Origin: Acidovorax sp. A79
GTDB taxonomy: Bacteria > Pseudomonadota > Gammaproteobacteria > Burkholderiales > Burkholderiaceae_C
Length of the DNA stretch: 64,000 bases
Assembly (NCBI RefSeq): GCF_041154505.1
Contig: NZ_AP028672.1
Span: 2,706,501 to 2,770,500 of the forward strand
Direction: 5' to 3'
The position numbers and the translations under genes were made by a program. The notes under the pieces were generated by a model. That model ran no database searches. It had not been told where the DNA came from and was given only the letters and a program-made list of their open reading frames with translations. Positions 8,318 to 16,952 of this stretch are shown piece by piece (position 1 is the stretch's first letter; each line of letters begins with the position of its first letter).

Positions 8318-9130
8318 ATGAACGCCCCCACACAACAACATCCCGTGGTCTCCGCCCGCCAATGGCTGGCCCAGCGCCACACCCTGCTGGCCCGCGAGAA
8401 GGCGCTGACCCGCCTGCGCGACGAGATCGCCCAGGAGCGCCGCGCGCTGCCCTGGACCCGCGTGGACAAGCGCTACACCTTCGACACGCCCCAGGGCCCG
8501 CGCGCCCTGGCCGACCTTTTCGACGGCCGCAGCCAGCTGCTGGTGCAGCATTTCATGTTCGGCCCGGGGTGGGAGCAAGGCTGCCCCAGCTGCTCGTTCA
8601 TGGCCGACCACCTGGGTGGCATGGAGCTGCACCTGCAGCACCGCGACGTGTCGGTGCTTGCCATCTCGCGCGCGCCGCTGGCCGAGATCGAGCGCTTTCG
8701 CGAGCGCATGGACTGGCGGTTCCGCTGGGTGTCGTCGCACGGCAGCGACTTCAACCACGACTTCGCCGTGAGCTTCACGCCCGAGCAGCGCGCACGGGGG
8801 AACGGCGAGGTCTTCTACAACTACGGCATGCGGCCGTTCCCCGCCGAGGAGGCGCCGGGCATCAGCGTGTTTGTGCGCAACGATGCGGGCGAGGTGTTCC
8901 ACACCTACTCGACCTTCGGGCGCGGCGTCGAGGCCATGATGGGCACCTACCAGCTGCTGGACCTGACGCCGCTGGGGCGCCACGAAACCAACCCGGCCTA
9001 CCCCATGGACTGGGTGCGCCACCACGACCGCTACGCGCCCGCCGACGCCGCCCGCACCCCGGCCGCTCCGGCTGCACAGGCAAGCCAGGCCCACCCTGCA
9101 CCGGGCGCGTGCTGCTCCGCACGGGGCTGA
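8318..9130 (+). CDS. DUF899-family thioredoxin-like protein
   Basis: 270-residue protein matching the DUF899 family: the early HTLLAREKALTRLRDEIAQERRALPW segment, then YTFDTPQGPRALADLFDG, and the thioredoxin-fold block HFMFGPGWEQGCPSCSFMADH with the conserved GCPSC. DWRFRWVSSHGSDFNHDF and VFHTYSTFGRG follow. A redox role is inferred from the CxxC placement; the family function is unsettled. The C-terminal tail is Ala/Pro-rich and ends in CCSARG. The ATG follows GAGGAG. The next membrane gene begins 16 bases later and is probably in the same transcript. Confidence 0.88.
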   Translation: MNAPTQQHPVVSARQWLAQRHTLLAREKALTRLRDEIAQERRALPWTRVDKRYTFDTPQGPRALADLFDGRSQLLVQHFMFGPGWEQGCPSCSFMADHLGGMELHLQHRDVSVLAISRAPLAEIERFRERMDWRFRWVSSHGSDFNHDFAVSFTPEQRARGNGEVFYNYGMRPFPAEEAPGISVFVRNDAGEVFHTYSTFGRGVEAMMGTYQLLDLTPLGRHETNPAYPMDWVRHHDRYAPADAARTPAAPAAQASQAHPAPGACCSARG

Positions 9131-9146
9131 ACACCGCCCCACGGCC

Positions 9147-9737
9147 ATGGACACCCTCTGGCCCTGGCTCGCCACCGCCGCGCTGGGCGCCCTGCACGGG
9201 ATGAACCCTGCCACGGGCTGGGGACTGGCGGCGGCCTGGGGCCTGCGGACGCACGACCACGGCATCCCGCTGCGCGCCGTGCTGCCCCTGGCCACCGGGC
9301 ACCTGGCCTCGGTGGCGCTGGTGGCCACCACGGCGGTGTGGGGCCTGCCGCTGGCCCGGCCCGTGCTGCTGGCGGTGGCGGGCGGATTGTGCGCGGTGGT
9401 GGTGCTGGCCCACCTGCGTGGGCATACCGCGCCGCCCTGCATCCGCAGGCCTGCCGGGCACGCGGGCCTGGCCCTGTGGTCCTTTGGGACGGCCACCGCC
9501 CACGGCGCGGGGCTGATGCTGGTGCCCGCGCTGGCGCCGCTGTGCCTGGGCGGTGGCGCGGCAGGGGGCGGTGCCGCATCCACCCCCCTGCTGCTGGCGC
9601 TGGCCGCACTGGGCGTTCACACCCTGGCCATGCTGGCGGCCAGCGCCGCCATGGCCGCCGCCGCATGCCGTGGCGTGCAGGGGGCCACACGCTGGCTGCA
9701 GCGCCACAAGCGCCGCGCCTGCCGCCCAGTCCGTTGA
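9147..9737 (+). CDS. integral membrane protein of unknown function
   Basis: 196 residues with about six hydrophobic segments and a cationic tail (RWLQRHKRRACRPVR). It opens with ATAALGALHGMNPATGW; the small-residue and histidine pattern recalls metal/NicO-type or LysE-type transporters, but the resemblance is weak. A second helix carries SFGTATAHGAGLML, so the protein shows two HG-containing helices. It follows the DUF899 gene closely. Its stop (9735-9737) abuts the stop of the convergent VOC gene at 9738 with no gap. Confidence 0.65.
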   Translation: MDTLWPWLATAALGALHGMNPATGWGLAAAWGLRTHDHGIPLRAVLPLATGHLASVALVATTAVWGLPLARPVLLAVAGGLCAVVVLAHLRGHTAPPCIRRPAGHAGLALWSFGTATAHGAGLMLVPALAPLCLGGGAAGGGAASTPLLLALAALGVHTLAMLAASAAMAAAACRGVQGATRWLQRHKRRACRPVR

Positions 9738-10121
9738 CTACGCCTTTGGGGGGCGGTGCAGCGCGCAGAGCTTGTTGCCGTCCGGGTCGCGCAGGTACGC
9801 CAGGTACAGCTTGCCGCCGGGGCCTTCGCGGTAGCCGGGCGGGTCTTCGCAGGTGGTGCCCCCGTGGGCGACACCCGCCGCATGGAACGCATCGGCCTGC
9901 TCGGGCGACTGCATGGCAAAGCCGATGGTGCCGCCGTTGGCAAAGGTGGCGGCCTCGCCATTGATGGGGGTGCTGATGCAGAAGGTGCCGGAGGGGCCCC
10001 GGTAGAAGTAGCGGTTCTTGTTGGCGACGCCAGGGGGCACACCGATGGTGCCGAGCAGCGCGTCGTAGAACTTTCGGGATACCTCCAGGTCGTTCACACC
10101 GACCATCACATGACTGAACAT
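9738..10121 (-). CDS. VOC-family protein (glyoxalase / bleomycin-resistance fold)
   Basis: 127-residue single-domain VOC protein: FSHVMVGVNDLEVSRKFYDALLGTIG at the start, a central GTIGFAMQSPEQADAFHAAGVAHGG, and the closing YLAYLRDPDGNKLCALH typical of the fold. Possible metal ligands are His4 and a late Glu or His, but the set is incomplete, so enzyme activity is uncertain. The ATG at 10121 is preferred over the long Arg/Ala-rich upstream extension. Convergent with the membrane protein gene. Confidence 0.85.
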   Translation of the reverse strand: MFSHVMVGVNDLEVSRKFYDALLGTIGVPPGVANKNRYFYRGPSGTFCISTPINGEAATFANGGTIGFAMQSPEQADAFHAAGVAHGGTTCEDPPGYREGPGGKLYLAYLRDPDGNKLCALHRPPKA

Positions 10122-10295
10122 ACTTTTTTGTCTCCGCTGGGCCCCGATGGGGCGGTTGATGGGCGAAGGGATGTTACCGGCTGCGCACCCGCGCGCTGTC
10201 GCCCAGCAGACCGTGGCGCGGGCAGCGCCTGCGTGGAGTGAGTGGCCTGCACGGCGCGCGGGGGCACCACTGCCGGCGAACACGCTGCAGCCTGG

Positions 10296-10364
10296 CATTT
10301 TTCAAGCCAAAATGCCCTGGAGCGCACATTCAATCACCGCCATCAGCTATCAATTAGAGAGCAT
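10296..10364 (-). repeat. dispersed intergenic repeat, copy 2
   Basis: Reads ttcaagccaaaatgccctgg, then a GC-rich middle, then cagctatcaattagagagc. It matches the other copies in order and orientation, but its hairpin core is degenerate. It ends 13 bases before the flavin reductase ATG, so it fills the 5' leader of that gene. Confidence 0.6.
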
Positions 10365-10377
10365 TCACCCTCCCACC

Positions 10378-10956
10378 ATGCCACCCACCACCCACTTCAC
10401 CCCCGTCCCCCTCGACAAGGCCTACCGCCTGCTCAACCACGGCCCCACCGTGCTGGTGTCGGCCGCGCACGCCGGCCAGCGCAACGTGATGGCGGCCGCC
10501 TGGGCCTGCGCGCTGGACTTTTCCCCGCCCAAGGTGACGGTGGTGCTCGACAAGGCCACACGCACGCGCGAACTGGCGGAGGCCAGCGGCGCCTTCGCGC
10601 TGCAGCTGCCCACCGTGCCCATGGCGGCGATGACCGTGGCCATTGGCACCGACAGCGCCAAGACCCACCCCGACAAACTGCGGCAGCACGGCGTGGAGCT
10701 GTTCCACGCCCCCGGCCACGCCAATACCCCGCTGGTGCACGGCTGCGCCGCCTGGCTGCTGTGCCGCGCCATCCCCGAGCCGCACAACCAGCAAGCCTAC
10801 GACCTCTTCATCGGCGAAGTGGTGGCCGCCTGGGCGGACGAGCGCGTGTTCCGCAACGGGCACTGGGAGTTCGACACCGCACCTCAGGCGCTGCGCACGC
10901 TGCACTACGTGGCGGGCGGGCAGTTCTATGCGACGGGGGCGTCGGTCGTGGTGTGA
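10378..10956 (+). CDS. flavin reductase family protein
   Basis: 192-residue FMN-binding split-barrel protein of the flavin reductase-like family: LLNHGPTVLVSAAHAGQRNVMAAAWACALDFSPPKVTVVLDKATRTRELAEASGAFAL is the FMN/flavin region, and HGCAAWLLCRAIPEPHNQQAYDLFIGEVVAAW closes the barrel. Such proteins reduce free flavin with NAD(P)H or serve as flavoprotein partners; no partner oxygenase is adjacent. The dispersed repeat occupies the leader just before the ATG. Confidence 0.87.
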   Translation: MPPTTHFTPVPLDKAYRLLNHGPTVLVSAAHAGQRNVMAAAWACALDFSPPKVTVVLDKATRTRELAEASGAFALQLPTVPMAAMTVAIGTDSAKTHPDKLRQHGVELFHAPGHANTPLVHGCAAWLLCRAIPEPHNQQAYDLFIGEVVAAWADERVFRNGHWEFDTAPQALRTLHYVAGGQFYATGASVVV

Positions 10957-11064
10957 AAGGCGCTGTGGCCACCACAGCGCGGCATGAAGGGCAGTGGGCG
11001 CCGCCTCCCGGAGAATCCGGTCCATGCGGAATACCCTAGTGGCTCCGGTTCTTTGACCAGATAA

Positions 11065-11076
11065 TATGCATGCATA
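11065..11076. promoter_or_regulatory. perfect 12-bp palindrome upstream of the peptide-binding protein gene
   Basis: tatgcatgcata is its own reverse complement. It lies seven bases after a TTGACC that could be a -35 box, in the 257-base gap before the ABC operon. A regulator site is possible; a well-spaced -10 box was not found. Confidence 0.35.
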
Positions 11077-11213
11077 GCGAATGCGAAGCCGCTGCGCTGC
11101 CGTGCCACGGCCAACCGCAGTCCCGGCGCGCTGCGGCAGCGGCGCCGTGCGGCGGCTGCCTTTCGACTTCGCTGCGTGTATCCCCCGGTTGTAGATGAAA
11201 CAAGGAAGCTGAA

Positions 11214-12842
11214 ATGAACATGGGTTTTCGAAAGACCGTGCTGGCCGTGGCGAGCGGCGTGGTGGTGTCGGTAGGTGGGGCAGGGGTTGCGCAGGCGCAG
11301 TCGCTCACCATCGCGCTGGCGGCCGAACCGACCGCGGCCGATCCGCACTATCACAAGATGACGGCCAACGATGCTTTTTCGGCCCATGTCTATGACTCGC
11401 TGGTGGCGCGCAACGCCAAGATGGAGCTGATCCCTTCGCTGGCCACGTCGTGGAAGAACCTGGACGACCTGACCTGGGAGTTCAAGCTGCGCCCCGGCGT
11501 CAAGTTCTCGAACGGCCAGCCGTTCACGTCCAAGGACGTGCTGTTCACCATCTGCCGCACGCTGCACAACGAGACCAACGTCTCGGAGTCGTACACCGAC
11601 ACCACCAAGCGCATCACCGACGTGAAGACGCCCGATGACCTGACCGTGATCATCAAGACCGTGGCGCCGCTGCCGCTGCTGCCCGCCGAAATGGCGCGTT
11701 CATTGCCGATTCTGTGGAGCGGTATTGCCCAGGGCGGCAAGCTCGCGTTCGCACCCAAGACGGGCTGCGGCGTGACCGGCGCCTGGCCGACCGTGACCGA
11801 TTTCAATACCGGCAAGACCGCCATCGGCACCGGCCCGTTCCTGATGAAGTCCTACGTCAAGGGCACCGGCATCCAGCTGGAGCGCAACGAAGCCTACTGG
11901 GGCGAGAAGCCCCACTGGAAGACGGTGAAGATGGTGCCGGTGCCCAGCGCCGGCCCGCGCCTGACGGGCCTGCTGTCGGGTGACTACGACGTGATCGAGA
12001 ACCCCGCCGCGCGCGACCTGACGCGTGTGAAGGACAACGCCAAGTTCGACTTCGTCGCGACGCCATCGACGCGCCTCGTGTTCCTGCAGCCCGACATCGG
12101 CCGCAACCCCAGCCCCCTGGTGAAGGCCGCCGACGGCAAGAACCCGCTGCAGGATGTGCGCGTGCGCCGGGCCATGAACATGGCCATCGACCGCAAGGCC
12201 ATCGTGCAGCGCATTATGGACGGCATGGCCACGCCCGCCTACCAGTACATGCCCGACGGCATGTTCGGCGCGCTGCCCCAGGCCCCCGAGATCAAGTTCG
12301 ATCCCGAAGGCGCCAAGAAGCTGCTGGCCGAAGCCGGTTACCCCAACGGTTTCGAGCTGACGCTGTCATCCACCAACGACCGCTACGTGAACGACGCCCA
12401 GGTGGCCCAGTCGGTGGCGCAGTACTTCACGCGCATCGGCATCAAGACCAACGTGGATGCGATGACCGCGTCGATCTACTTCCCCAAGCGTGCCAAGCGC
12501 GAATTCAGCCTGCCCATGGGCGGCTGGCCCGCGGAAACGGGCGAGGCGTCGGCGCTGTTCCAGCTGTGGGTGGCATCGCTGGATGCGCCCAAGGGCCAGG
12601 GCACCAGCAACTACGGCGCCAACTACAACCCCGAGTTCGACAAGCTGTACCTGCCGGCCGCCGACACGGTGGACCCCGCCAAGCGCAAGGCCGGCCTGGA
12701 AGCCGCCACCAAGTTCGCCCTGGACAACGTGGCGCTGATCCCGCTGCACTTCGAGAGCAGCATCTGGGCCTTCAAGAAGGGCCTGAGCTACGAAGGCCGC
12801 CGCGACCAGTACACGCTGGCCACCTCGGTCAAGGCCAAGTAA
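11214..12842 (+). CDS. ABC transporter substrate-binding protein, peptide/opine family 5
   Basis: 542-residue periplasmic binding protein of the SBP_bac_5 family (DppA/OppA type). Signal peptide at 1-29 with predicted cleavage after AQA. Family signature LIPSLATSWKNLDDLTWEFKLRPGVKFSNGQPFTSKDVLFT at about 63-103; RRAMNMAIDRKAIVQRIMDGMATPA and LLAEAGYPNGFELTL follow. The ATG has AAGGAAG just upstream. It is the first gene of a peptide/solute ABC system. A strong terminator follows it, which may set it at a higher level than the permease genes. Ligand unknown. Confidence 0.93.
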   Translation: MNMGFRKTVLAVASGVVVSVGGAGVAQAQSLTIALAAEPTAADPHYHKMTANDAFSAHVYDSLVARNAKMELIPSLATSWKNLDDLTWEFKLRPGVKFSNGQPFTSKDVLFTICRTLHNETNVSESYTDTTKRITDVKTPDDLTVIIKTVAPLPLLPAEMARSLPILWSGIAQGGKLAFAPKTGCGVTGAWPTVTDFNTGKTAIGTGPFLMKSYVKGTGIQLERNEAYWGEKPHWKTVKMVPVPSAGPRLTGLLSGDYDVIENPAARDLTRVKDNAKFDFVATPSTRLVFLQPDIGRNPSPLVKAADGKNPLQDVRVRRAMNMAIDRKAIVQRIMDGMATPAYQYMPDGMFGALPQAPEIKFDPEGAKKLLAEAGYPNGFELTLSSTNDRYVNDAQVAQSVAQYFTRIGIKTNVDAMTASIYFPKRAKREFSLPMGGWPAETGEASALFQLWVASLDAPKGQGTSNYGANYNPEFDKLYLPAADTVDPAKRKAGLEAATKFALDNVALIPLHFESSIWAFKKGLSYEGRRDQYTLATSVKAK

Positions 12843-12864
12843 GCCACTGCCGGCCAGTGGACGG

Positions 12865-12898
12865 ATACGGGGTGCGCTTGCGCACTCCGTATTTTTAT
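12865..12898 (+). terminator. strong hairpin terminator behind the binding-protein gene
   Basis: A 12-bp stem, ATACGGGGTGCG (12865-12876) against CGCACTCCGTAT (12881-12892) with one G-T pair and a four-base loop, is followed by TTTTATTT. It lies between the binding protein and the two permeases, so it probably causes partial termination inside the operon. Confidence 0.85.
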
Positions 12899-13005
12899 TT
12901 GCCACGCCGCGTTGTCGCAGGCCCGCCATGTCCAGGCCCCCACGCCTTGGCCTTTGCAACGCCACCGTGGCGCGGCTTCCATCCATTTCGCAAGGGGGTG
13001 CCTGA

Positions 13006-13980
13006 GTGCTCGTCTTCATCCTGCGAAGGTTCATGCAGAGCCTTCTTGTCCTCCTGGCGGTGTCGCTGGTGGTGTTCTTTGCGGTGTATGCCGTGGGCGA
13101 CCCCATCGAACTGCTGGTCAACGCCGAGGCCAGCGAGGCCGACCGCCTGGCGATGATCAAGCGCCTGGGCCTCGACCTGCCCATCTGGCAGCAGTACACG
13201 AGCTTCCTGTTTCGCGCGCTCAAGGGCGACCTGGGCACCTCGTTCGTGCACGGGATTCCGGCCATCGAACTGATCGTGCAGCGCATTCCGGCCACGCTGG
13301 AGCTGGTGCTGGTGGCGATCACGCTGACCATCGTGGTCGGCATTCCGCTGGGCCTGGTCGCCGGCCTCAAGAATGACAAGCCCACGGGGCGGGGGCTGAT
13401 GGCGGGCTCGGTGCTGGGTTTTTCGCTGCCCAACTTCTGGCAGGGCATGGTGCTGATCCTGTGTTTCGCCGTGTGGCTGCAGTGGCTGCCCGCCGCGGGG
13501 CGTGGTGACACGGTGGCGGTGTTCGGCGTGCCGCTGTCGTTGCTGACGGCGGATGGCTGGTCGCATGTGATGCTGCCGGCCGTGAACCTGGCGCTGGCCA
13601 ATATCGCGCTGGTGCTGCGCCTGACGGCGACGGGCGTGGTGGACGCCAAGACACAGGAGTACGTGAAATTCGCCCGCGCCAAGGGCCTGAAGCCGCGCCG
13701 CATCCTCACGCGCCACATCCTGCGCAACATCCTGATCCCGGTGGTCACGGTGATCGGCATGGAGTTTGGCTCGCTCATCGCCTACTCCACCATCACCGAG
13801 ACCGTGTTTGCCTGGCCCGGCATGGGCAAGCTGCTGATCGACAGCATCTACCAGCTCGACCGCCCCGTGGTCGTGGCGTACGTGATGCTGGTGACCTTCA
13901 TCTTCGTGATGATCAACATGCTGGTGGACATGCTGTATGCGGCGCTGGACCCGCGCGTGCAGCTGCAAGAGTCCGAATAG
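13006..13980 (+). CDS. ABC transporter permease, DppB/OppB type
   Basis: 324-residue inner-membrane permease. N-terminal LRRFMQSLLVLLAVSLVVFFAVYAVGDP is the standard first helix. The coupling (EAA-like) loop is EYVKFARAKGLKPRRILTRHILRN at about 223-246, and the C-terminus ends LYAALDPRV. About six membrane helices. It begins with GTG at 13006, after the terminator that follows the binding-protein gene. The partner permease starts 21 bases after its stop. Confidence 0.93.
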   Translation: MLVFILRRFMQSLLVLLAVSLVVFFAVYAVGDPIELLVNAEASEADRLAMIKRLGLDLPIWQQYTSFLFRALKGDLGTSFVHGIPAIELIVQRIPATLELVLVAITLTIVVGIPLGLVAGLKNDKPTGRGLMAGSVLGFSLPNFWQGMVLILCFAVWLQWLPAAGRGDTVAVFGVPLSLLTADGWSHVMLPAVNLALANIALVLRLTATGVVDAKTQEYVKFARAKGLKPRRILTRHILRNILIPVVTVIGMEFGSLIAYSTITETVFAWPGMGKLLIDSIYQLDRPVVVAYVMLVTFIFVMINMLVDMLYAALDPRVQLQESE

Positions 13981-14001
13981 GAAAGCGGGCACAAGCGATT
14001 T

Positions 14002-14916
14002 ATGCAAACTCCAGAATCCCCCCCCACTCCCCACGCCCCGTTGACGGAAACGCCGCGCCGCCGGGCCATCCTCAAGCAATTGCGCAGCCGCCCGTCCCTC
14101 AGGGGCTCGGCGATTTCGCTGGTCGTGCTGCTGCTGGTGGTGATGCTGGCGCCGTTCCTGGCGCCGCAGAACCCCTATGACCTGGCCGCCCTGGACCTGA
14201 TGGACGGGCGCCTGCCGCCGGGCTCGGCCAGCATGGACGGCTTCCACTACTGGCTGGGCACCGACAGCCAGGGCCGAGACATGCTCAGCGCCATCCTGTA
14301 TGGCCTGCGCATCAGCCTGACCGTGGGCCTGGCCGCGGTGGCGCTGGCCACCGTGATCGGCAGCCTGATCGGCCTGCTCGCGGCCTACGTGGGCGGCCTG
14401 GTCGACACCGTGCTGATGCGCATCGTGGACTTCATCCTGGGCTTTCCGACCATCCTGGTGGCGCTGGTGCTGCTGGCGATGCTGGGGCGCGGCGTGGACA
14501 AGGTCGTGATCGCCATCGTGATGGTGCAGTGGGCGCACTACGCGCGCATCATGCGCAGCCGCGCGCTGCAGGAGCGCCGCAAGGAATACATCGAGGCGGC
14601 ACAGAACCTGGGCTTTCCAGCCTGGCGCATCATGCTGCGCCACCTGCTGCCCAACTGCCTGGGCCCGGTGATGGTGTTCGCCACCATCCAGATCGCCAAC
14701 GCCATCGTGCTGGAAGCCACGCTGTCGTTCCTGGGCGTGGGCGTGCCCATCACCGAGCCATCGCTGGGCCTGCTCATCGCGAACGGCTTCCAGTACCTGC
14801 TGTCTGGCGACTACTGGATCAGCATGTTCCCCGGCCTGGCCCTGCTGGCCCTCATCCTGGCGATCAACGTGATCGCCGACCGCCTGCGCGCCGCGCTGGA
14901 CCCGAGAAGCCCATGA
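14002..14916 (+). CDS. ABC transporter permease, DppC/OppC type
   Basis: 304-residue permease. The N-terminal cytoplasmic stretch carries LRSRPSLRGSAISLVVLLLVVML. LGTDSQGRDMLSAILYGLRISLTVG (about 89-113) is a DppC hallmark, and the coupling loop is RSRALQERRKEYIEAAQNLG. The stop TGA overlaps the ATG of the next ATPase gene (ATGA, 14913-14916), indicating translational coupling. It forms the translocation pore with the upstream permease. Confidence 0.94.
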   Translation: MQTPESPPTPHAPLTETPRRRAILKQLRSRPSLRGSAISLVVLLLVVMLAPFLAPQNPYDLAALDLMDGRLPPGSASMDGFHYWLGTDSQGRDMLSAILYGLRISLTVGLAAVALATVIGSLIGLLAAYVGGLVDTVLMRIVDFILGFPTILVALVLLAMLGRGVDKVVIAIVMVQWAHYARIMRSRALQERRKEYIEAAQNLGFPAWRIMLRHLLPNCLGPVMVFATIQIANAIVLEATLSFLGVGVPITEPSLGLLIANGFQYLLSGDYWISMFPGLALLALILAINVIADRLRAALDPRSP

Positions 14917-15896
14917 CAACCCCTTTGCTTGCAGTGCGTGGCCTGCACACCGTTTTTCACACCGAGGAAGGCGCCTGGCCCGCCGTCAGCGGGATCGACC
15001 TGTCCATCGGGCCTGGCGAGATCCTGGGCCTGGTCGGCGAATCCGGCTCGGGCAAGTCGGTCACCGGCTTTTCCATCTTCGGCCTGATCGACCCTCCCGG
15101 CGAGGTGATCGCCGGCGAGGTGCTGTTCAAGGGCCGGAACCTGCGCGACCTGAGCGAGGAGCAGATGCGCCAGCTGCGCGGCGACCGCATCGCGATGATC
15201 TTCCAGGACCCTCTGATGACCTTGAACCCGGTGCTGCGCATCGAGGAGCAGATGCTCGAGGCCATCCAGACCCATGCCAGCGTGCCGCGCACCCAGGCGC
15301 TCCAGCGCTGCGTGGAGGCGCTGGAGATGGTGGGCATCCCCGCCCCGGCTTCGCGCCTGCGCAACTACCCGCACGAGTTCTCGGGCGGCATGCGCCAGCG
15401 CGTGGCGATCGCCATCGCCATGCTCAACAAGCCCGAGCTGATCATCTGCGACGAGCCCACCACGGCGCTCGATGTGACGATTCAGGGCCAGATCCTGTAC
15501 CGCATGCAGGAGATCTGCCGCACGCACGGCACGGCGCTCATCTGGATCACCCACGACCTCGGCGTGATCGCCGAGCTGGCCGACAAGGTCGCGGTGATGT
15601 ACGCGGGCAAGATCGTCGAGTCCGGCCCGGTGGATGAGGTGCTGGATGCCCCGGTGCACCCGTACACCCGCGGCCTGCTCGATTCGCTGCCCGGCGCCGC
15701 CCTGCCCGGCGGACGCCTGCGGCAGATCAGCGGCATGGCGCCGATGCTGGGCAACCGCCCCGCCGGCTGCGCCTTTGCGCCGCGCTGCGCGCACGCCCTG
15801 GCGCAATGCGCCACGGGCGAACCGGAGAACACCACGGTGAATGGGCGTACCTACCGCTGCTTTGCCCCCCTCGTTGCCCTGGACCCTGCCGCATGA
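14913..15896 (+). CDS. ABC transporter ATP-binding protein, DppD/OppD type
   Basis: 327-residue ATPase. Walker A GESGSGKS (about 45-52), Q-loop [13 protein letters not shown], signature [12 protein letters not shown], Walker [14 protein letters not shown], switch His in WITHDLGV. The C-terminal oligopeptide-ABC motif includes [10 protein letters not shown] and a four-cysteine region ([14 protein letters not shown] plus a later Cys) that in this family can hold an iron-sulfur cluster. Overlaps both neighbours by four bases. Confidence 0.95.
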   Translation: MTTPLLAVRGLHTVFHTEEGAWPAVSGIDLSIGPGEILGLVGESGSGKSVTGFSIFGLIDPPGEVIAGEVLFKGRNLRDLSEEQMRQLRGDRIAMIFQDPLMTLNPVLRIEEQMLEAIQTHASVPRTQALQRCVEALEMVGIPAPASRLRNYPHEFSGGMRQRVAIAIAMLNKPELIICDEPTTALDVTIQGQILYRMQEICRTHGTALIWITHDLGVIAELADKVAVMYAGKIVESGPVDEVLDAPVHPYTRGLLDSLPGAALPGGRLRQISGMAPMLGNRPAGCAFAPRCAHALAQCATGEPENTTVNGRTYRCFAPLVALDPAA

Positions 15897-16906
15897 GCCA
15901 CACCGCACCACCTCCCGTCATCGAATTGCGCAATGTGTACAAGCGCTTTGCCAAAAGGCAGGACCTGATCGGGCGCGTGTTCGAGCTGGCCGGCAAGAAG
16001 CCCGAGCCGCGCACCGTGCATGCCGTCAACGGCGTGAGCCTGGCGATTGCGCAGGGCGAGGTGCTGGGCCTCGTGGGGGAGTCCGGCTGCGGCAAGTCCA
16101 CGCTTGGCCGCATCGTCGCCGGCCTGCACCGCCAGACCGAAGGCGAACTGCTGTACCAGGGCGCCGCCGTGGACGGCCTGGACCGGGCCGCCAGACTGGC
16201 CTACACACTGGGCGTGCAGATGGTGTTTCAGGACCCCCAGGCCTCGCTCAATCCGCGCCAGCGGCTGCACCAGATCCTGGGCGAGGCGCTGCACGTGCAC
16301 AAACTCGCGCCCGCCGGCGAAATACCGGCACGCGTCGACAGGGCGCTGGCCGAAGTGGGCCTGGCCGCCGAGTACCGCACCCGCCTGCCGCACCAGCTCT
16401 CGGGCGGGCAGCGCCAGCGCGTGGGCATTGCCCGGGCGCTGATGGTGTCGCCCCGCTTCCTGGTCTGCGATGAGCCGGTCGCGGCGCTGGACGTGTCGAT
16501 CCAGGCGCAGGTGATCAACCTGTTCATGGACCTGCGTGCCCAGCACGGCCTGACCTCCCTGTTCATCAGCCATGACCTCGGTGTGGTGCGCCACATCTCG
16601 GACCGCGTGGCCATCATGTACCTGGGCAAGATCGTCGAGATCTCGACCACGGCCGAGATTTTTGCGCGCGCCAACCATCCATACACCCAGGCGCTGATGG
16701 CCGAGGTGCCGAACCTGGAGCGGCGCAAGCGCGTGTTCGTGCCGATCCAGGGAGAGATTCCCTCGCCACTGAAACCGCCACCGGGCTGCACCTTCCACCC
16801 GCGCTGCCCGCACGCCATGGCCCGCTGCCGCGAGGAAGCACCGGCGCTCGAAGCCATCGCCCCCGGCCATTGGTCGGCCTGCCACCTGAACACCGCAGCG
16901 GCCTGA
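15893..16906 (+). CDS. ABC transporter ATP-binding protein, DppF/OppF type
   Basis: 337-residue ATPase, second of the pair. Walker A GESGCGKST, Q-loop MVFQDPQASLNPRQ, signature LSGGQRQRVGIARAL, Walker B LVCDEPVAALDV, switch His in FISHDLGV. The C-terminal CTFHPRCPHAMARC cysteines match the OppF-type tail. An insert PEPRTVHAVNGV precedes the first strand. The ATG overlaps the stop of the DppD-like gene (ATGA, 15893-15896). The hydrolase gene starts 46 bases after its stop. Confidence 0.95.
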   Translation: MSHTAPPPVIELRNVYKRFAKRQDLIGRVFELAGKKPEPRTVHAVNGVSLAIAQGEVLGLVGESGCGKSTLGRIVAGLHRQTEGELLYQGAAVDGLDRAARLAYTLGVQMVFQDPQASLNPRQRLHQILGEALHVHKLAPAGEIPARVDRALAEVGLAAEYRTRLPHQLSGGQRQRVGIARALMVSPRFLVCDEPVAALDVSIQAQVINLFMDLRAQHGLTSLFISHDLGVVRHISDRVAIMYLGKIVEISTTAEIFARANHPYTQALMAEVPNLERRKRVFVPIQGEIPSPLKPPPGCTFHPRCPHAMARCREEAPALEAIAPGHWSACHLNTAAA

Positions 16907-16952
16907 CAACGGCAATGCCGCCCCGCCTGCTGCCCTGCCCCATTTCTTGCCT

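Noticed and set aside
12895..14919. 674-residue open frame antisense to the ABC permeases
   Set aside because: Gln/His/Arg-rich composition typical of the reverse frame in high-GC genes; both permeases on the plus strand are clear.
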